Part shown: positions 11,801 through 20,205 of the stretch, one piece after another
Numbering within the stretch: the stretch's first letter is position 1
Layout: every line of letters begins with the position of its first letter
Virus record (IMG/VR): IMGVR_UViG_3300021962_000036
Coordinates: 55,947 to 119,946 of that record
Strand: one strand, 5' to 3'
From: a virus
DNA: 64,000 nucleotides
The notes under the pieces: model-generated
Database searches by the model: none
Seen by the model: only the letters and a program-made list of their open reading frames with translations
Told to the model about the DNA's origin: nothing
Program-made: the position numbers and the translations under genes

Positions 11801-14143
11801 GGTATGTTTGCGGATGGTGCTAAGAAACCTATTCCTGCAGCATTGCAAATGAATGAGGTAAATGCTGGTGTTACACTTGCTATGATTGGTGTAGGTATGT
11901 CACCTGAGTTTGCTATTGGATTTAACTTTATACCTGAGATTAAAAAAGCAGTACAAAGTGTTCAGTCTACAAAATATGCTATCAGTGAGTCTATGGCTAC
12001 TGCATATAAATTCTTAAACAATGAGGTAGCTGAACAAATAAAATTGTTAGCTGCTGATAACAAAGATGCATTGAACAACTTAATCAGTTCAGGTTTAATA
12101 TCTCCAAGATCAAATCCTTATAACATTATTATCAATAAAGACAAACTCTTAATTGATTTTAAAGCAAGAGCATTAGATCCAAAAGCAGTATTAAGTAATA
12201 CATTATCTTCTACAGATATTGGTTACAAAGTATCTGCAATTGTAGAATCTAAGTCTGAAGAAAATGCTGCAGAAAAAATATTGAACAGAGTTGAACTATC
12301 TGAGGTTGAACAAAAAATGATTTTGTTACAGCTTTATAAAGAACAGGCTCAACAAACATTTGACATTAAACGCGCAGGTTCTCTTATTGACTTATTCAAA
12401 AAACTTAATCCATCTTTTGTAAACTTTGATAAGTTACTAACTAACGTTAGAAATTTACAAGCAGGTGAAAGTATCTTTACAAGAGAAACAAGTGATAAAA
12501 TATTTGAAGGCAATCAAGTATGGCCACAATTGTTAGAAGCTATTGAAGACTTAAATGAGCAATCATCTAAAATATTCTTAGAAAGAACAGAGTTCTTTGC
12601 TCCAATTAAAAAAGCATTTGAAAGTGTATTTACTGATCAAGCTAATATTGCTAAGATTATCACAAGCTTTGTAGCATTAAGAAAATACCAAATGTCTATG
12701 CCAGGTAGCAGGATTACAGGTACAGCAATGGATGCTTTGATACAAGAAGATGATCAAAACTTAATACAATCATTTACTCCTGAGTTCTGGTTTACAAATG
12801 ATTTAGCAGGAGAATTAGAGGATATGCAAAAAAGATATCCTCAGAATAAGTTCTTGCAATTACTAAGACCTGATATATCTGATAACAAAGTATTCTTGAA
12901 GTCTGGTGGTTATCTAAATGAAAGAAGTATTAAGATGATCAACAAATCTAAGATTTCAGGTAAGTTGGCAGACGAGGTATCAGATGACGCAGATTTCTTA
13001 TTGAGAAATGAGAATATGTTTATGAAGAAGTTATTCTATCATGAGCTTGCTAAAACTGGTATGCAATACAAATCAGGTTCTTTCTTACAGTATATGAATC
13101 CTGAAATGCAATTAGATTTATCTGGTTACATTGAAACATTCATTTCTAAACTTGAAGAAACAAAGGGTGACCGTTACAAGTTAATTAGTGCTATTCAAGA
13201 ATTTTTAGGTAAAGAAGTTACTGAGAAAGAAGTTTATGATTTGTTTGATGAACTGTTTGTTCAAATGGCTCAAGCTGCAAGTAAAGAAGTTGGTAATACC
13301 AAAATTAAAATTGCAGATCCACTATCATTGAACAACATGTCAAACATAATGACATCACTTCAGTTTGAAGAAGGGACCAAAGATAGAGAACGCAGAGCTG
13401 TTGCTAGAGAAGTAATAGCTAGAGTTACAGGTCAACTTACAGAAGGTGATGCTATGCGTGTAAGATTGGTTGACACAATAGATAAAAAACCAGTAGAAAT
13501 ATTGGATATTAACATGGATGTACCTAAAGATGTTGCACAAGCATCTAAGAAAACTGTAGATGAGATTGGCAAGAAGTTGGGTATTAGATTTAATCCTATT
13601 GATGAGGTATATCAATTTCCATTAATGATTTCTATTGGTAGAAGTAAATACTTACTGCAAGGTGTTGATGATGAGATTGGTAATAATAGTTTTGGTAAAA
13701 CAGTTATCAATTCTATTGTAGGGAAGGGAGAATACATCAGTAAAGGTATGTCTGCTAGATATGCATTGATTCCATCACAACTTACAGCTGGAACATTAAG
13801 TCCTATTGGGTTTACAAAAGAGAACACTAAGAAATATATGGATTATGTTTCTGGCAAGGAAAAAATGGAGTATATTGCACCAGAGATTAAAAAGTCTGAA
13901 GAATCAGTAGCAAAACTACCAGAATCTACAGAAAAACAAACTCAAGAATCTGTAACTAAATCTCAGTTGCAAATTGATATGGACAACTTAAACTTAACTG
14001 ATGAGGTTGTTAATTCTTTATATTCAGAAAGTAGTAAGAGAATGGCTCCAGATGTATTTAAAGCTGCAGCGCAAGGTATGATTGCTAACCTAAGAGCAAC
14101 AATGTCAAATGAACAAATTATAGATAAAATTAAGTGCTTATAA
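2822..14143 (+). CDS. Giant virion RNA polymerase protein with zincin-like domain
   Basis: This 3,773-residue protein carries two recognisable elements. Residues 984-988 read HEAFH (an HExxH zinc-protease motif), followed about 56 residues later by an EEILADGF segment (E1044/E1045) that could supply a third ligand, as in gluzincins. Residues 2645-2649 read DFDVD after a hydrophobic run and a Gly-Ser, matching the catalytic D-x-D-x-D Mg-binding loop of crAss-like virion RNA polymerases (family known from Cellulophaga phage phi14:2). The family role is DNA-dependent RNA synthesis by a YonO-like single-chain polymerase packaged in the particle and injected to transcribe early genes. It is longer than the 2,180-residue phi14:2 protein, consistent with added N-terminal domains. 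The remainder is helical and unassigned. The next giant gene starts just past its stop (TAATATG). The polymerase call is firm; whether the zincin is an active protease is not shown. Confidence 0.88.
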   Translation: MACQIQTDKYTSVVLNLIKLDPSVYSNFDNASKFILGSALTPEQKMMSLHNMAYIYKGLAGIDNKFYNAGNAEGIISAVVLMDDPSKYVSSVSEILGVKKPSALKVESISKAIDKLSSKKNITRQDLISSEGILTSVKNYFSVTVFPTNEEREQLLNEFSTAIKTAITEHDSPQAHKDFLIKQVDEAINSLRKSSSFIPLSDIANLADLNNVLITLTNGQMVEGVRQDEQFKIITSDGSLQTVEASQILTAKDARVADNSRSNAGEQVFQEHTLLSSFSIKAVDSADQFELEKKLANMKNPQAGIKIHAVKLSDVADRRVERIQEAAKQNPKYSSLENREHETFENATQIKALQSSSSKKIMTVSRPKASEQQFVLVGEIIGSGEKFYMYSSDNFVFVSSDNTTERVDFTNPEHMELVKSLAVKNTKEGNKSLSDTDIIAMSESNKLFQGFKASLSDKVASLSDNSLDVTSEFFNAYEASSKRTDINKKQLLKNEIEVDTTLSKPLTVVTMVDGVIANTEVVSVPFIYTKVKNDPYILKPFLAKGQLIQLENGATVSQEVYASDVLGINPSEIQGKIVKPEHGNQLNILLRFNNDGTIGYRSIAPVLQMSQQVEFAKFIVSLANILQTSANRTGDIRNFDRNSYGFKFYNKAKQGPNDDNRAPLRVNFATSKAGQLQIEIRPMDKQGPYGFIAETENKNQFNFPVNEAIITNLAKALLGKGNLVNQVKEAYPALKTLDLTNTKDLVTFYEQVNKLSNSETALPVLKQLSDSIEKAQKEFAEYLVNNIINKLAERTTMFPEFVEQLKKDFTFNGVYRPELLVADTDESGVLYPRIEYAQPAERKEYREDLANFKILQANSKKFTVVPKAATPQVTKSQEVLTPIVESEKIHKQEPLNTIEDDTTDIPDIEVFSLVGDENVIVETDEQRLAASEWLSQSLPQFEIDNGSLADIIDLTKLDGTVLGAFKDRVIYLNNALKGQGVIYHEAFHGVFRFLMSSEERQNLINAVSDNKKHAGKFTESALKEFARQRNYVYNKEEMTRLQAEEILADGFQNYMLKNTKPKGILGQFMAMLKKLLAMFASKGAYIDNVYGKIKNGQYRNEVISSGIHEGQIAYELIPGLKQVVSTPAGVGQRTSVLSKADQDQLVNMLAGYVIEDGQKEAFSTKFDRIAQLVLDYEYNMDVLLRTNSELFKSNPGLKEKVIKTMGPLYANYRFMLGARAKGEALYDLNTTDNPSYDNRFNKNNSVKVYGEEEAQDNHLGQVSYEMLKKQVKEQVDKVNSILDGTEKTSDKDVVEKEIAGANENTIANDDAEDEQEVSESSDFDASFNEINALESLPRQIRKFLAVVRYDQVHPTLGIKVPRMIAGEQLFGSLIKVSAEMDPRNIIEHIKIVAEQQIEDGYFNSGNDLMAVYDKLSRYTKMDESGTPQSNKQLYNMIVDVLHKTEIDYVMIDVKTSQTFLEGDEVLTDTRNFTLVDKVHSQDVNNKKRNLVTSVIEMYKENKNNPEYLAAVNKLLQLSRTIKTSSFILSDVTSQNAKLESITTELQKAFEDVGMKFPKSLIRMSVMAIDQVDNKATLNITGTPLTHYNNHSKFISEKKYLEKDFFTDVINIFEKISVNKISSNDFAVLLDEKNSKSDTVNRFNSIIKKAAEYIVKYDPNELPSTVRNAEGKPIYRYVSYTPATIIAQSIRTKGLLETLKEDPFYADFLESFYADNAMLGDLLKGLDTQKAREMKLFMDNFKVSLFGGVSQTIGEKQKEGKSFKNIDEKSLYITNILTFLQRTTEASFKQELDENGKVKDVATKIQTYVRSFSQLEASQTNFLVTALYNQFADSKGLVMNADKRLKIVDTLEAVVKQEYNRIAKEWARSGENKTNFDNADSNKIINKYNGELDKNDKSKAVTDSSSLRAYKFNKIADFFSANPELESNETKTGLADFAKEGIAFEDLDQEVKDALLDTLENYAKEQLNKHATKLIDLGILQKAIQKQRNSKGDVITRGVGGPEAEAITYYTSTLIPSVLKVDSAPAVSIDGLYQKTKENYNEAGFKIDSSTDLRGLVADAFFNNWMNALQFNEIIDGDIAMNVKDATDYFKRNKKLLAGGSTMKEGYHKVAFLNTIEGYINESYPQYGPYYSKQEVIEDESIKSDAVREKILKEYGSSMYEIFDGQSVSSLMHQIDMHESMGRLSPEILHSLIAKHYRELSETEIRVMEAGKVVNNPKKTVTAARNSYHKQSENYIDRNDVSVLTPKAGQKVNDAYEALHGLYMDIYNLRGQRQDLVLAGELGALTDIDNAIIKNVEEIHTYFKPLPHREILHNILNAMEYHQVDQLMDTTASKNATMLPVDYATESERIAGKDSYINLAMSSLSVDNKFKFLQVETSGVKDKAKFSVQSKALIAADLINLAEIARVSGLDITDSEQKAIDNIASVLENYQSTLKEIGVSNLANLKTILRKDGDFEVGKIFTLIRTSLEEQGAPTATLKLFDVDASGKPVHSANLPGVRNMLEYYFFSQYSKNVTDEKGSGFKNIHISSFGYNVLEDENGNVITTEQYRKNPTAFGIVRSRPLGVTIEEVNGVKTYFVETIMPKPLFKSAAHERFYMENLTKMFGVRIPTEDKRSMIAIKVVDFIDSSNLNGVIVPHFVHLLAGSDFDVDALYGQTFAHYFDLSGNPKLYGEYQDGKNTNLNKYAEFVQYMSKDADLKALIKKETKGLLENSSYEITEEALSILYHSGFDESDYNGAMNFAELKESYDNLVIDIEELMEIRDEAKEEFVDAIRRNEVNPSDRRALQDRLDLGKEVGEYNEELGQKRDQRNQYGREVSRAKRFTFAGLKVAATLQAFTKMGLPTSAQAFEANPNYALSVRPIFQNKNLQAKLDIVSNEAVHKFLYIHERSSTQRFEDILESFGIDIKDFSTKYNMYTTDGVVSTKVGNAMNKDGIGITANINKFLALASQYGLELKPENVIWAFKNADLDQVNLNKFGTLNAEDQRVIALIGNILGMFADGAKKPIPAALQMNEVNAGVTLAMIGVGMSPEFAIGFNFIPEIKKAVQSVQSTKYAISESMATAYKFLNNEVAEQIKLLAADNKDALNNLISSGLISPRSNPYNIIINKDKLLIDFKARALDPKAVLSNTLSSTDIGYKVSAIVESKSEENAAEKILNRVELSEVEQKMILLQLYKEQAQQTFDIKRAGSLIDLFKKLNPSFVNFDKLLTNVRNLQAGESIFTRETSDKIFEGNQVWPQLLEAIEDLNEQSSKIFLERTEFFAPIKKAFESVFTDQANIAKIITSFVALRKYQMSMPGSRITGTAMDALIQEDDQNLIQSFTPEFWFTNDLAGELEDMQKRYPQNKFLQLLRPDISDNKVFLKSGGYLNERSIKMINKSKISGKLADEVSDDADFLLRNENMFMKKLFYHELAKTGMQYKSGSFLQYMNPEMQLDLSGYIETFISKLEETKGDRYKLISAIQEFLGKEVTEKEVYDLFDELFVQMAQAASKEVGNTKIKIADPLSLNNMSNIMTSLQFEEGTKDRERRAVAREVIARVTGQLTEGDAMRVRLVDTIDKKPVEILDINMDVPKDVAQASKKTVDEIGKKLGIRFNPIDEVYQFPLMISIGRSKYLLQGVDDEIGNNSFGKTVINSIVGKGEYISKGMSARYALIPSQLTAGTLSPIGFTKENTKKYMDYVSGKEKMEYIAPEIKKSEESVAKLPESTEKQTQESVTKSQLQIDMDNLNLTDEVVNSLYSESSKRMAPDVFKAAAQGMIANLRATMSNEQIIDKIKCL

Positions 14144-14144
14144 T

Positions 14145-17100
14145 ATGAACACATGTCCAAATCCAAATAGTCCTGAGTGGAAAGAACTAGTAGCAAAACT
14201 AGGTGAAGGTCAGGCTATGACTGCTTATACTTTAAATGGAAACAACACTCCTTCTGTTGAAGAAGCTGAAGCATTATTAAGCAAACTTAAGGTTGAAGAA
14301 AAAGATGAACAAGTATCAAGATCTTCAGATGAGTTTAAACTACAACGTGCTGTACAACAAAGAACTTCTTTAGAAAAACTTAAGTTCCAGGCTAATCCTA
14401 AACAGAAAGCTACAATTGATCAGCTTATCACAATGAATGATAACTATCAAGAGTTCTTAAGAAAGAACATAGAACTTGCAAAGAATGGACAACCTATTAT
14501 AAAAACAGTAAGTGTTTCTAACTTTATTGGTTCTTCTGACTTTAATGTAGATCCTAAAGAGTATGAGGCGTTCAAATTATTTGGAACATTCATGCATGAG
14601 GTGTTAGAGTTGGGGCAACTTAAGTCTTTGGATACAGGAAAATCTATTTTTGAAATTGTTGATGAAGACTTCTTTAAAGAAGCTTATGATAACTACACAA
14701 AAAAGAATCCTTTCTTTATTGAAAACTTGGATGAGTCAACCATGTTTGATATGGCAAAGCGTTTAGCAATGCATGTATCTATACACAACGACAGAGGATA
14801 CATGATTCTTCCAGAGATTACAGTAACAGGTACTACCAGAACAGGGACTACAGTTATTGGACGTTTGGATTTAATGTTGGTAGATACTCAAGGACGCGTA
14901 AGTGTATTTGACTTTAAGACTAAGAAAGTAAAACGTCTTGTAGAGTATGATCCAATTGGTCAACCAGTAATGAATGAAGATTTAGCATTTGTTGATCTTG
15001 CAGAAAAATCATTTCCTGTTTCAAATAAAGAAGGAACATCTCCTGCGTTTAGAGGTCAGGGTAGAACAGCATATGATACTTGGACATTGCAATTAAAGGT
15101 GTATGAAAATATCTTGCAGCAAAGTGGTCTTGAGGTTAACGCTCAATCTATTGTTGCTCTTATGTATCAAACAGATGATAACAAGAAGTTTGTTGGAGCT
15201 ACTGTCCATGTATTTGATGAAGATAACTATTACAACTATGCAGGTTCAGCAGATATTCCAAATAATAATGGTCACTGGGTTGCAGATCCTACAAGAGGCG
15301 CAGACTTAATTAAAAGTCTAAGAGATGTTGTAGATAAAGAAATACCAACATCTGATGTAGAGGAAGAAGAAAAAGCAAAAAAGGAAGCAAAACTATTGGA
15401 GTTTGAACCTACTTCTAAAAATGATGAAACATTAAGAAATAGGTTAAAGCAAATTGTAGATGCAGAGTTAGATGAAATTGGCAAACAAATTAAAGAACTT
15501 GATTCTAACCAAAGTAATCCTGCACTTAGAGAAATATTAGCAACTAGACGTAAAACATTAAATGATTTTAATGCTATTATGTCAAGACCTCAATCTGAAG
15601 AAGATGTAAAGTATTCAGTAAACTTAGCATTAGCTATTGAATCTGTAGGTGTTGATTTGGAAACTTTATCAAGATTGTCAGATGAGGCAATTGTAAATTT
15701 TAAAATAAACAAAGATTCTTATACTTCAAAAGAAGGTGCACAAATTCTTGAAGCTTACAAAAAGTCTAAATCATTAGACATTATTGTAGACATTATCAAA
15801 GAAATTGTAGATGATGCTAGAAGTAATCCTGATAATAACATTACAGTTGACAGTGAAATAATGAAACGTCTTTCTGAGATGGAGTCTTCATTAGCTAGAG
15901 TACAATCAAACTTTGCAAAGGTTGCAATGCACAACAGCATTCAGGTATTAAAAACTCCTGGAAGCAAAGTATTTGCAGAAGTAAATGCTGACATAAAAGA
16001 GGCATTACAAGCTAAGTTAATCAGTTTAAAAAAACAACTTGAAAATTTAAAAGCTGGAAAAGCTAATAGTATATTTCAGTCTATTAAATCTTCTGCTCTT
16101 TCTTTTATGAGTAAAGAGTACAAACAAAAACTTGCAGAGAAACTAGAAAAGGATGGCAACAATGATACTCCAGGTTTAATGTTAGAGATTGAAAAGCTTG
16201 AAAAACAAATACTTACAGTTGAAGCTGTCATTGATGGTGGATTAGATTTTGATGACGCTGCTTTAGAAAGATATATTTCTGGTGTAACAACGTCAACGTC
16301 AAATCTTTATTTAGGTTCTAACACAGCATTCAATAGTAATAGTTGGTTACAAAACTTAATGTTAGATAAAGCAATTGCATCTGCTTCAAATAGTAGTGTT
16401 GAAATTGCAGCGTTTACAATGATGTTAAAAAATGCTGAAGGATTGGCTAGAATGGAAATTCAAAACAACCTTGCTGTGTTAAAGTTTGATCAGAAGAGAG
16501 ACTCTCTTTTAAAGAGAATGTCAGTTGAACAACTTAATGAAAGAGTATCTGAGTGGAGAAAAACTACAAGTATAGATAAAGAAGGCAATCCTGTAGAGAA
16601 GAACATTCTTTATATGACCAAACCTTTTGGTGAAGAGTATGAAAATACATACAGATCATTTAGTGCTACAATCAGACAGTTAAATAAAGAAATTTATGAA
16701 GCTAAGATTAAGTACAATGAAAACATTAAAACTGCAGAAGCACAACAATATAAAGATGCTTACCTAGCAAAGCAATCAGAAAGAGAAGCAGAAAATACCA
16801 AGTATATTAAATGGATGATGGACAATGCTCATTTACCTTTTAATGAGAAGTTTTATGAACTGCAACTTGGAATGCCTCATGATATTAAAGATAAGTTACA
16901 AGAGAAGTATCTTGAAATTGAAACAATAACCTTCCAGGTAGGTAAAGGTAATGAAGTGCTACTTGAGGATCATGACTTTGAACGTTTGCAAGAGTTGGAG
17001 ATTGAGATTAAAAAACTTAGAGTAGAAGCAAAAAAACTTAACCCAAAGTATGCAGATATGATAGATGAGTTTAACTCACTATTTGAATTTGATACTAACC

Positions 17101-20042
17101 AAGCATTCTTTGATAGAATGCAGTTCAATGCAAAATCTAGATATGAATCTGAGCATCCAGAACTATGGGAGAAATGGAAAAAAGATAATACTGTTAATAG
17201 ACCAACTTCTGAGTGGTATGAAGAACTTAGTGCTTTATATGAAGCAAGAGCTGCTATATTTGGTTCAGATCCACAGATTGCTGACCTTATGCAAAAGCGT
17301 AGAGACATACTTTCTCCTTACAAAATTGGTGGAAGAATTAAACCTCAGTATTTAAGTCAGTCTGAAATTGATTCTTTAAGTGAGATTGATGCAGAAATTG
17401 AAAGCATCATTGAACAAAATTCTAAATCTGGAGGCACGCTTACTGCTGATGAGAAAAAAGCATCAAGAGAAATAACAGATGCTATTAAAAGAATATCATC
17501 ACTTCAATTGAGTGAATCTTATAATGATACTTTTGAATCAAAAGTAAAATCATTGTACGCACATCAAAGATCAATCATTGATGCTGAAAATAAACTTGCT
17601 ACTGCTAGAACAGCAGGAGATAAGAAAGCAATTGAAGATGCAGAAGAAGCATTGATTTTTGAGGAAACTCAATATGGAATGCAAGAGGCTGAATTTGAGA
17701 CATGGTATAACATGCACCATGAAAACAAATATCAAAGTATTCTTAGTGGGTATGACATTAGAAATAATAGAGTACCAAAAAACTTTAACTTTGAAAAACT
17801 ACCTGCTGCAACTGTAAAGGATCAGTACATGGAAACTGTACCTCATCCTAAATATAAAATCAAACGCTTAAAAGAATCTTCTAAGAATCCTGAATTCTTG
17901 AAGTCACCTGACGGTGTTCCAATGCCAAAAGCAATTAGTAAAAACAAGGATGGCAATTATATAGTTACTCCTGGTTATGAGAACTCTCCTAACATTAATC
18001 CTAAGTATAAAGAGTTAATGAAAGACCAAGAGTTATTTAGTTTTTATAATGACACAATGAAAATGTTCTTTGAACTTCAAATGAAAACTGAAGGACGTAA
18101 GATTGGTTATCAAGTTCCAGGATTTGCTGCATCAACTGTTGAGAATATTTCTAGTAAAGGAATGTTAAGTTCTATTGATGCTGAATGGCAAAAGTTTGTT
18201 GACAAAAGTGTAAAAGTATATGGTTCACAAGATGCTGTTGAAAATGTATTTGGTGATCTTGGTTCTAAGATTAGACATAGATTTACAGATCAATTACCTG
18301 AAAACTTGCAGTCAAGAGATGCAATTGGATCAATTATAAAGTACACAACAGAAGCTCATTACAATATTGCAATGCAAAGTGTTGCTCCTCAAGCAGATAT
18401 GTACATTGAGCATTTAGAGTTTATGGCTGAACAATTACAAAAAAATATTCAGCAGGATAAACCTATGTTTCTTAGAGATGAAGCAACAGGTAAGGAAGTT
18501 AAAGTAGATATGTCTAAGCGTTTAGGTGAACTTAAAAATGTAATTAGCATTCTTCAGTTTGAACGCAGAAAATTCTTATACGGTCAAACAGAAAGTGGTA
18601 ATGACTTAAACAGAAAGCTTACCAAAAGAATGAACTCTGTATTTGCTTATACAAGTTTTATCAGAATTGGTTTTGATGTTGCCAACCAGGCAAAGAACTA
18701 CATCTCTGGAAACGTGCAAGCATTTATTGCTGCAGGTGGATTAGCAGGTGATAAGTATACACAAGCTGATTACATGTGGGCTAAATCTAAAGTATATGGA
18801 TACAATGGATTCTTGCATAACTATTTTGCTGATTGGGGTAAAGTAAGTGATGTTAGTGATTCTACAATGTTATATCGCTTTTTTAATCCTGCACAAAAAG
18901 ACTTTTTAAAATATGTTTCTGAAATTACAGGTACAAAAGGGCGTAGACTAAAAGGTAAAGCGTTGAATGTCCAAGAGTTAGGATACATGTTACAAGATAA
19001 AGGTGATACTGAAATTGCAGTTACAGTAATGTATGCTGTCATGAATCACCACAGATTTAGAGTTATTGATAGTTTTGACAGCCAAGGTAATCCTGTTTAC
19101 AAGAAAGATGCTAATGGTGAAGATGTAACAGTACCAGTTCATGAAATCTACATGAAAGATTCAGAAGGACGTATGGTTAAAAGAAGTGATGTAGAGTACA
19201 CTCAAGATGATGAAAACAGAATAAGAAACATTATCTATTCTGAAATGAGGCGTGCTCAGGGTAACTACGCTAAAGCTGACCAAACAAAGTTTGAAGAAAA
19301 CATGATTGGTAAAATGGTATTCTTCTTTAGAAAATACCTTGTGCCTCAGTTACTTAATAGATTTGGTTACTTAAGACCAAACTGGGAAGGTTCAGAAGCA
19401 GCAATGGGATACTGGAGTGCAGTAGCTACAGCATGGAAAGCATATGGTCCTCAAGAAGTTGGTAAACATTTATTACTAGGAAGTAAAAGAATGTCTAAAA
19501 ACAATAAGAATCAGATGGGTAGCTTTTTGACAAGAAAGGTTAACCAGGCAAGAAGAGATGCAATTGCAATGTTAGTATTGACTGTGTTAGGTATCTTGGC
19601 TAAGAGTTATGTTAATAAGAAAGATGATGATGATGAGGAACTAAGTTTCTTAGAAGGTAACGCCATTAGGGTTCTATGGGGCGTAAAAGGTGAAACTGTA
19701 TCAATGTTCCCTGTTGGTGGAGGTTCTGAAGAATACATCAGAAACTTTACAACTGTATCATCTTATACTAGAGAGTTAAATGCTCTTAAGAAGTTTGGTT
19801 CACACGCAATTAGTTATGGTATGGCTATGACAATAAATGGTGGTGAGGAGCCAGATCCAGATAATGACAGCGAACTTTACCAAGATATCTGGAAAGATGC
19901 ATTCTATGGACGTAAGTATGGAGCATACCAAAAAGGTGATGCTAAAATAGGAAAAGACCTTATGGATCTTACAGGTATTAAAAACTTTAGAGATCTAGTC
20001 AACCCTAATTACAGAATAGATCAGATGAAAGGCAAGCAGTAA
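14145..20042 (+). CDS. Giant virion protein with N-terminal PD-(D/E)XK nuclease domain
   Basis: A 1,965-residue protein. Residues about 145-260 form a RecB/Cas4-like PD-(D/E)XK nuclease core: H151 in a FMHEVLE helix, D242 in GRLDLML, and D256-F-K258 in VFDFKTKK, in the right order and spacing for metal-dependent DNA cleavage. Long charged coiled-coil stretches follow (about 400-1,200). One hydrophobic segment (AMLVLTVLGILA, near residue 1807) sits before an acidic DDDDEE run near the C terminus. It starts two bases after the stop of the RNA polymerase gene, so it is in the same transcription unit and probably also a cargo protein. The nuclease call rests on visible motifs; the biological target (host DNA, phage DNA ends) is unknown. 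Confidence 0.85.
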   Translation: MNTCPNPNSPEWKELVAKLGEGQAMTAYTLNGNNTPSVEEAEALLSKLKVEEKDEQVSRSSDEFKLQRAVQQRTSLEKLKFQANPKQKATIDQLITMNDNYQEFLRKNIELAKNGQPIIKTVSVSNFIGSSDFNVDPKEYEAFKLFGTFMHEVLELGQLKSLDTGKSIFEIVDEDFFKEAYDNYTKKNPFFIENLDESTMFDMAKRLAMHVSIHNDRGYMILPEITVTGTTRTGTTVIGRLDLMLVDTQGRVSVFDFKTKKVKRLVEYDPIGQPVMNEDLAFVDLAEKSFPVSNKEGTSPAFRGQGRTAYDTWTLQLKVYENILQQSGLEVNAQSIVALMYQTDDNKKFVGATVHVFDEDNYYNYAGSADIPNNNGHWVADPTRGADLIKSLRDVVDKEIPTSDVEEEEKAKKEAKLLEFEPTSKNDETLRNRLKQIVDAELDEIGKQIKELDSNQSNPALREILATRRKTLNDFNAIMSRPQSEEDVKYSVNLALAIESVGVDLETLSRLSDEAIVNFKINKDSYTSKEGAQILEAYKKSKSLDIIVDIIKEIVDDARSNPDNNITVDSEIMKRLSEMESSLARVQSNFAKVAMHNSIQVLKTPGSKVFAEVNADIKEALQAKLISLKKQLENLKAGKANSIFQSIKSSALSFMSKEYKQKLAEKLEKDGNNDTPGLMLEIEKLEKQILTVEAVIDGGLDFDDAALERYISGVTTSTSNLYLGSNTAFNSNSWLQNLMLDKAIASASNSSVEIAAFTMMLKNAEGLARMEIQNNLAVLKFDQKRDSLLKRMSVEQLNERVSEWRKTTSIDKEGNPVEKNILYMTKPFGEEYENTYRSFSATIRQLNKEIYEAKIKYNENIKTAEAQQYKDAYLAKQSEREAENTKYIKWMMDNAHLPFNEKFYELQLGMPHDIKDKLQEKYLEIETITFQVGKGNEVLLEDHDFERLQELEIEIKKLRVEAKKLNPKYADMIDEFNSLFEFDTNQAFFDRMQFNAKSRYESEHPELWEKWKKDNTVNRPTSEWYEELSALYEARAAIFGSDPQIADLMQKRRDILSPYKIGGRIKPQYLSQSEIDSLSEIDAEIESIIEQNSKSGGTLTADEKKASREITDAIKRISSLQLSESYNDTFESKVKSLYAHQRSIIDAENKLATARTAGDKKAIEDAEEALIFEETQYGMQEAEFETWYNMHHENKYQSILSGYDIRNNRVPKNFNFEKLPAATVKDQYMETVPHPKYKIKRLKESSKNPEFLKSPDGVPMPKAISKNKDGNYIVTPGYENSPNINPKYKELMKDQELFSFYNDTMKMFFELQMKTEGRKIGYQVPGFAASTVENISSKGMLSSIDAEWQKFVDKSVKVYGSQDAVENVFGDLGSKIRHRFTDQLPENLQSRDAIGSIIKYTTEAHYNIAMQSVAPQADMYIEHLEFMAEQLQKNIQQDKPMFLRDEATGKEVKVDMSKRLGELKNVISILQFERRKFLYGQTESGNDLNRKLTKRMNSVFAYTSFIRIGFDVANQAKNYISGNVQAFIAAGGLAGDKYTQADYMWAKSKVYGYNGFLHNYFADWGKVSDVSDSTMLYRFFNPAQKDFLKYVSEITGTKGRRLKGKALNVQELGYMLQDKGDTEIAVTVMYAVMNHHRFRVIDSFDSQGNPVYKKDANGEDVTVPVHEIYMKDSEGRMVKRSDVEYTQDDENRIRNIIYSEMRRAQGNYAKADQTKFEENMIGKMVFFFRKYLVPQLLNRFGYLRPNWEGSEAAMGYWSAVATAWKAYGPQEVGKHLLLGSKRMSKNNKNQMGSFLTRKVNQARRDAIAMLVLTVLGILAKSYVNKKDDDDEELSFLEGNAIRVLWGVKGETVSMFPVGGGSEEYIRNFTTVSSYTRELNALKKFGSHAISYGMAMTINGGEEPDPDNDSELYQDIWKDAFYGRKYGAYQKGDAKIGKDLMDLTGIKNFRDLVNPNYRIDQMKGKQ

Positions 20043-20044
20043 TT

Positions 20045-20079
20045 GAGCAACTGGTTGCAACATGTGACCAGTTATTCTC
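20045..20079 (+). terminator. Hairpin after the giant-protein operon
   Basis: AACTGGT (20049-20055) pairs with ACCAGTT (20067-20073), and flanking GAG/CTC can extend the stem. No strong U-run follows, so it may be a weak terminator or an RNA-processing or stability hairpin between the giant cargo genes and the fibre genes. Confidence 0.4.
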
Positions 20080-20103
20080 AAATTATGGAAGTATTTTATA
20101 GAT

Positions 20104-20128
20104 ATTTCTGGATTATTTCTTATATTAT
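20104..20128 (+). promoter_or_regulatory. Candidate late promoter (ATTTCTG-N10-TATATTAT)
   Basis: ATTTCTG at 20104 is followed by TATATTAT at 20121-20128 in the 163-bp gap before the first fibre gene. The same arrangement, with identical spacing, occurs at 32101-32125 and 38189-38213, each in a plus-strand intergenic gap ahead of late genes. The element recognised (host sigma, phage factor or phage polymerase) is unknown. The remaining gap sequence shows only the hairpin just upstream and an A-rich leader before the ATG at 20206. Confidence 0.5.
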
Positions 20129-20205
20129 AATAGAGGACACCATTTCTTTAGGAATCTCTGTTCTTATACAGATTTGTAACATTTAACATATAAAAATAAA
20201 ACATT

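Noticed and set aside
13355-14196. Three minus-strand frames inside the end of the giant RNA polymerase gene
   Set aside because: Low-complexity, no start context, and fully covered by the long plus-strand frame.
16970-17355. Opposing ~100-codon frames within the 1,965-aa gene
   Set aside because: Both are shadows of a coiled-coil coding region; no independent motif.
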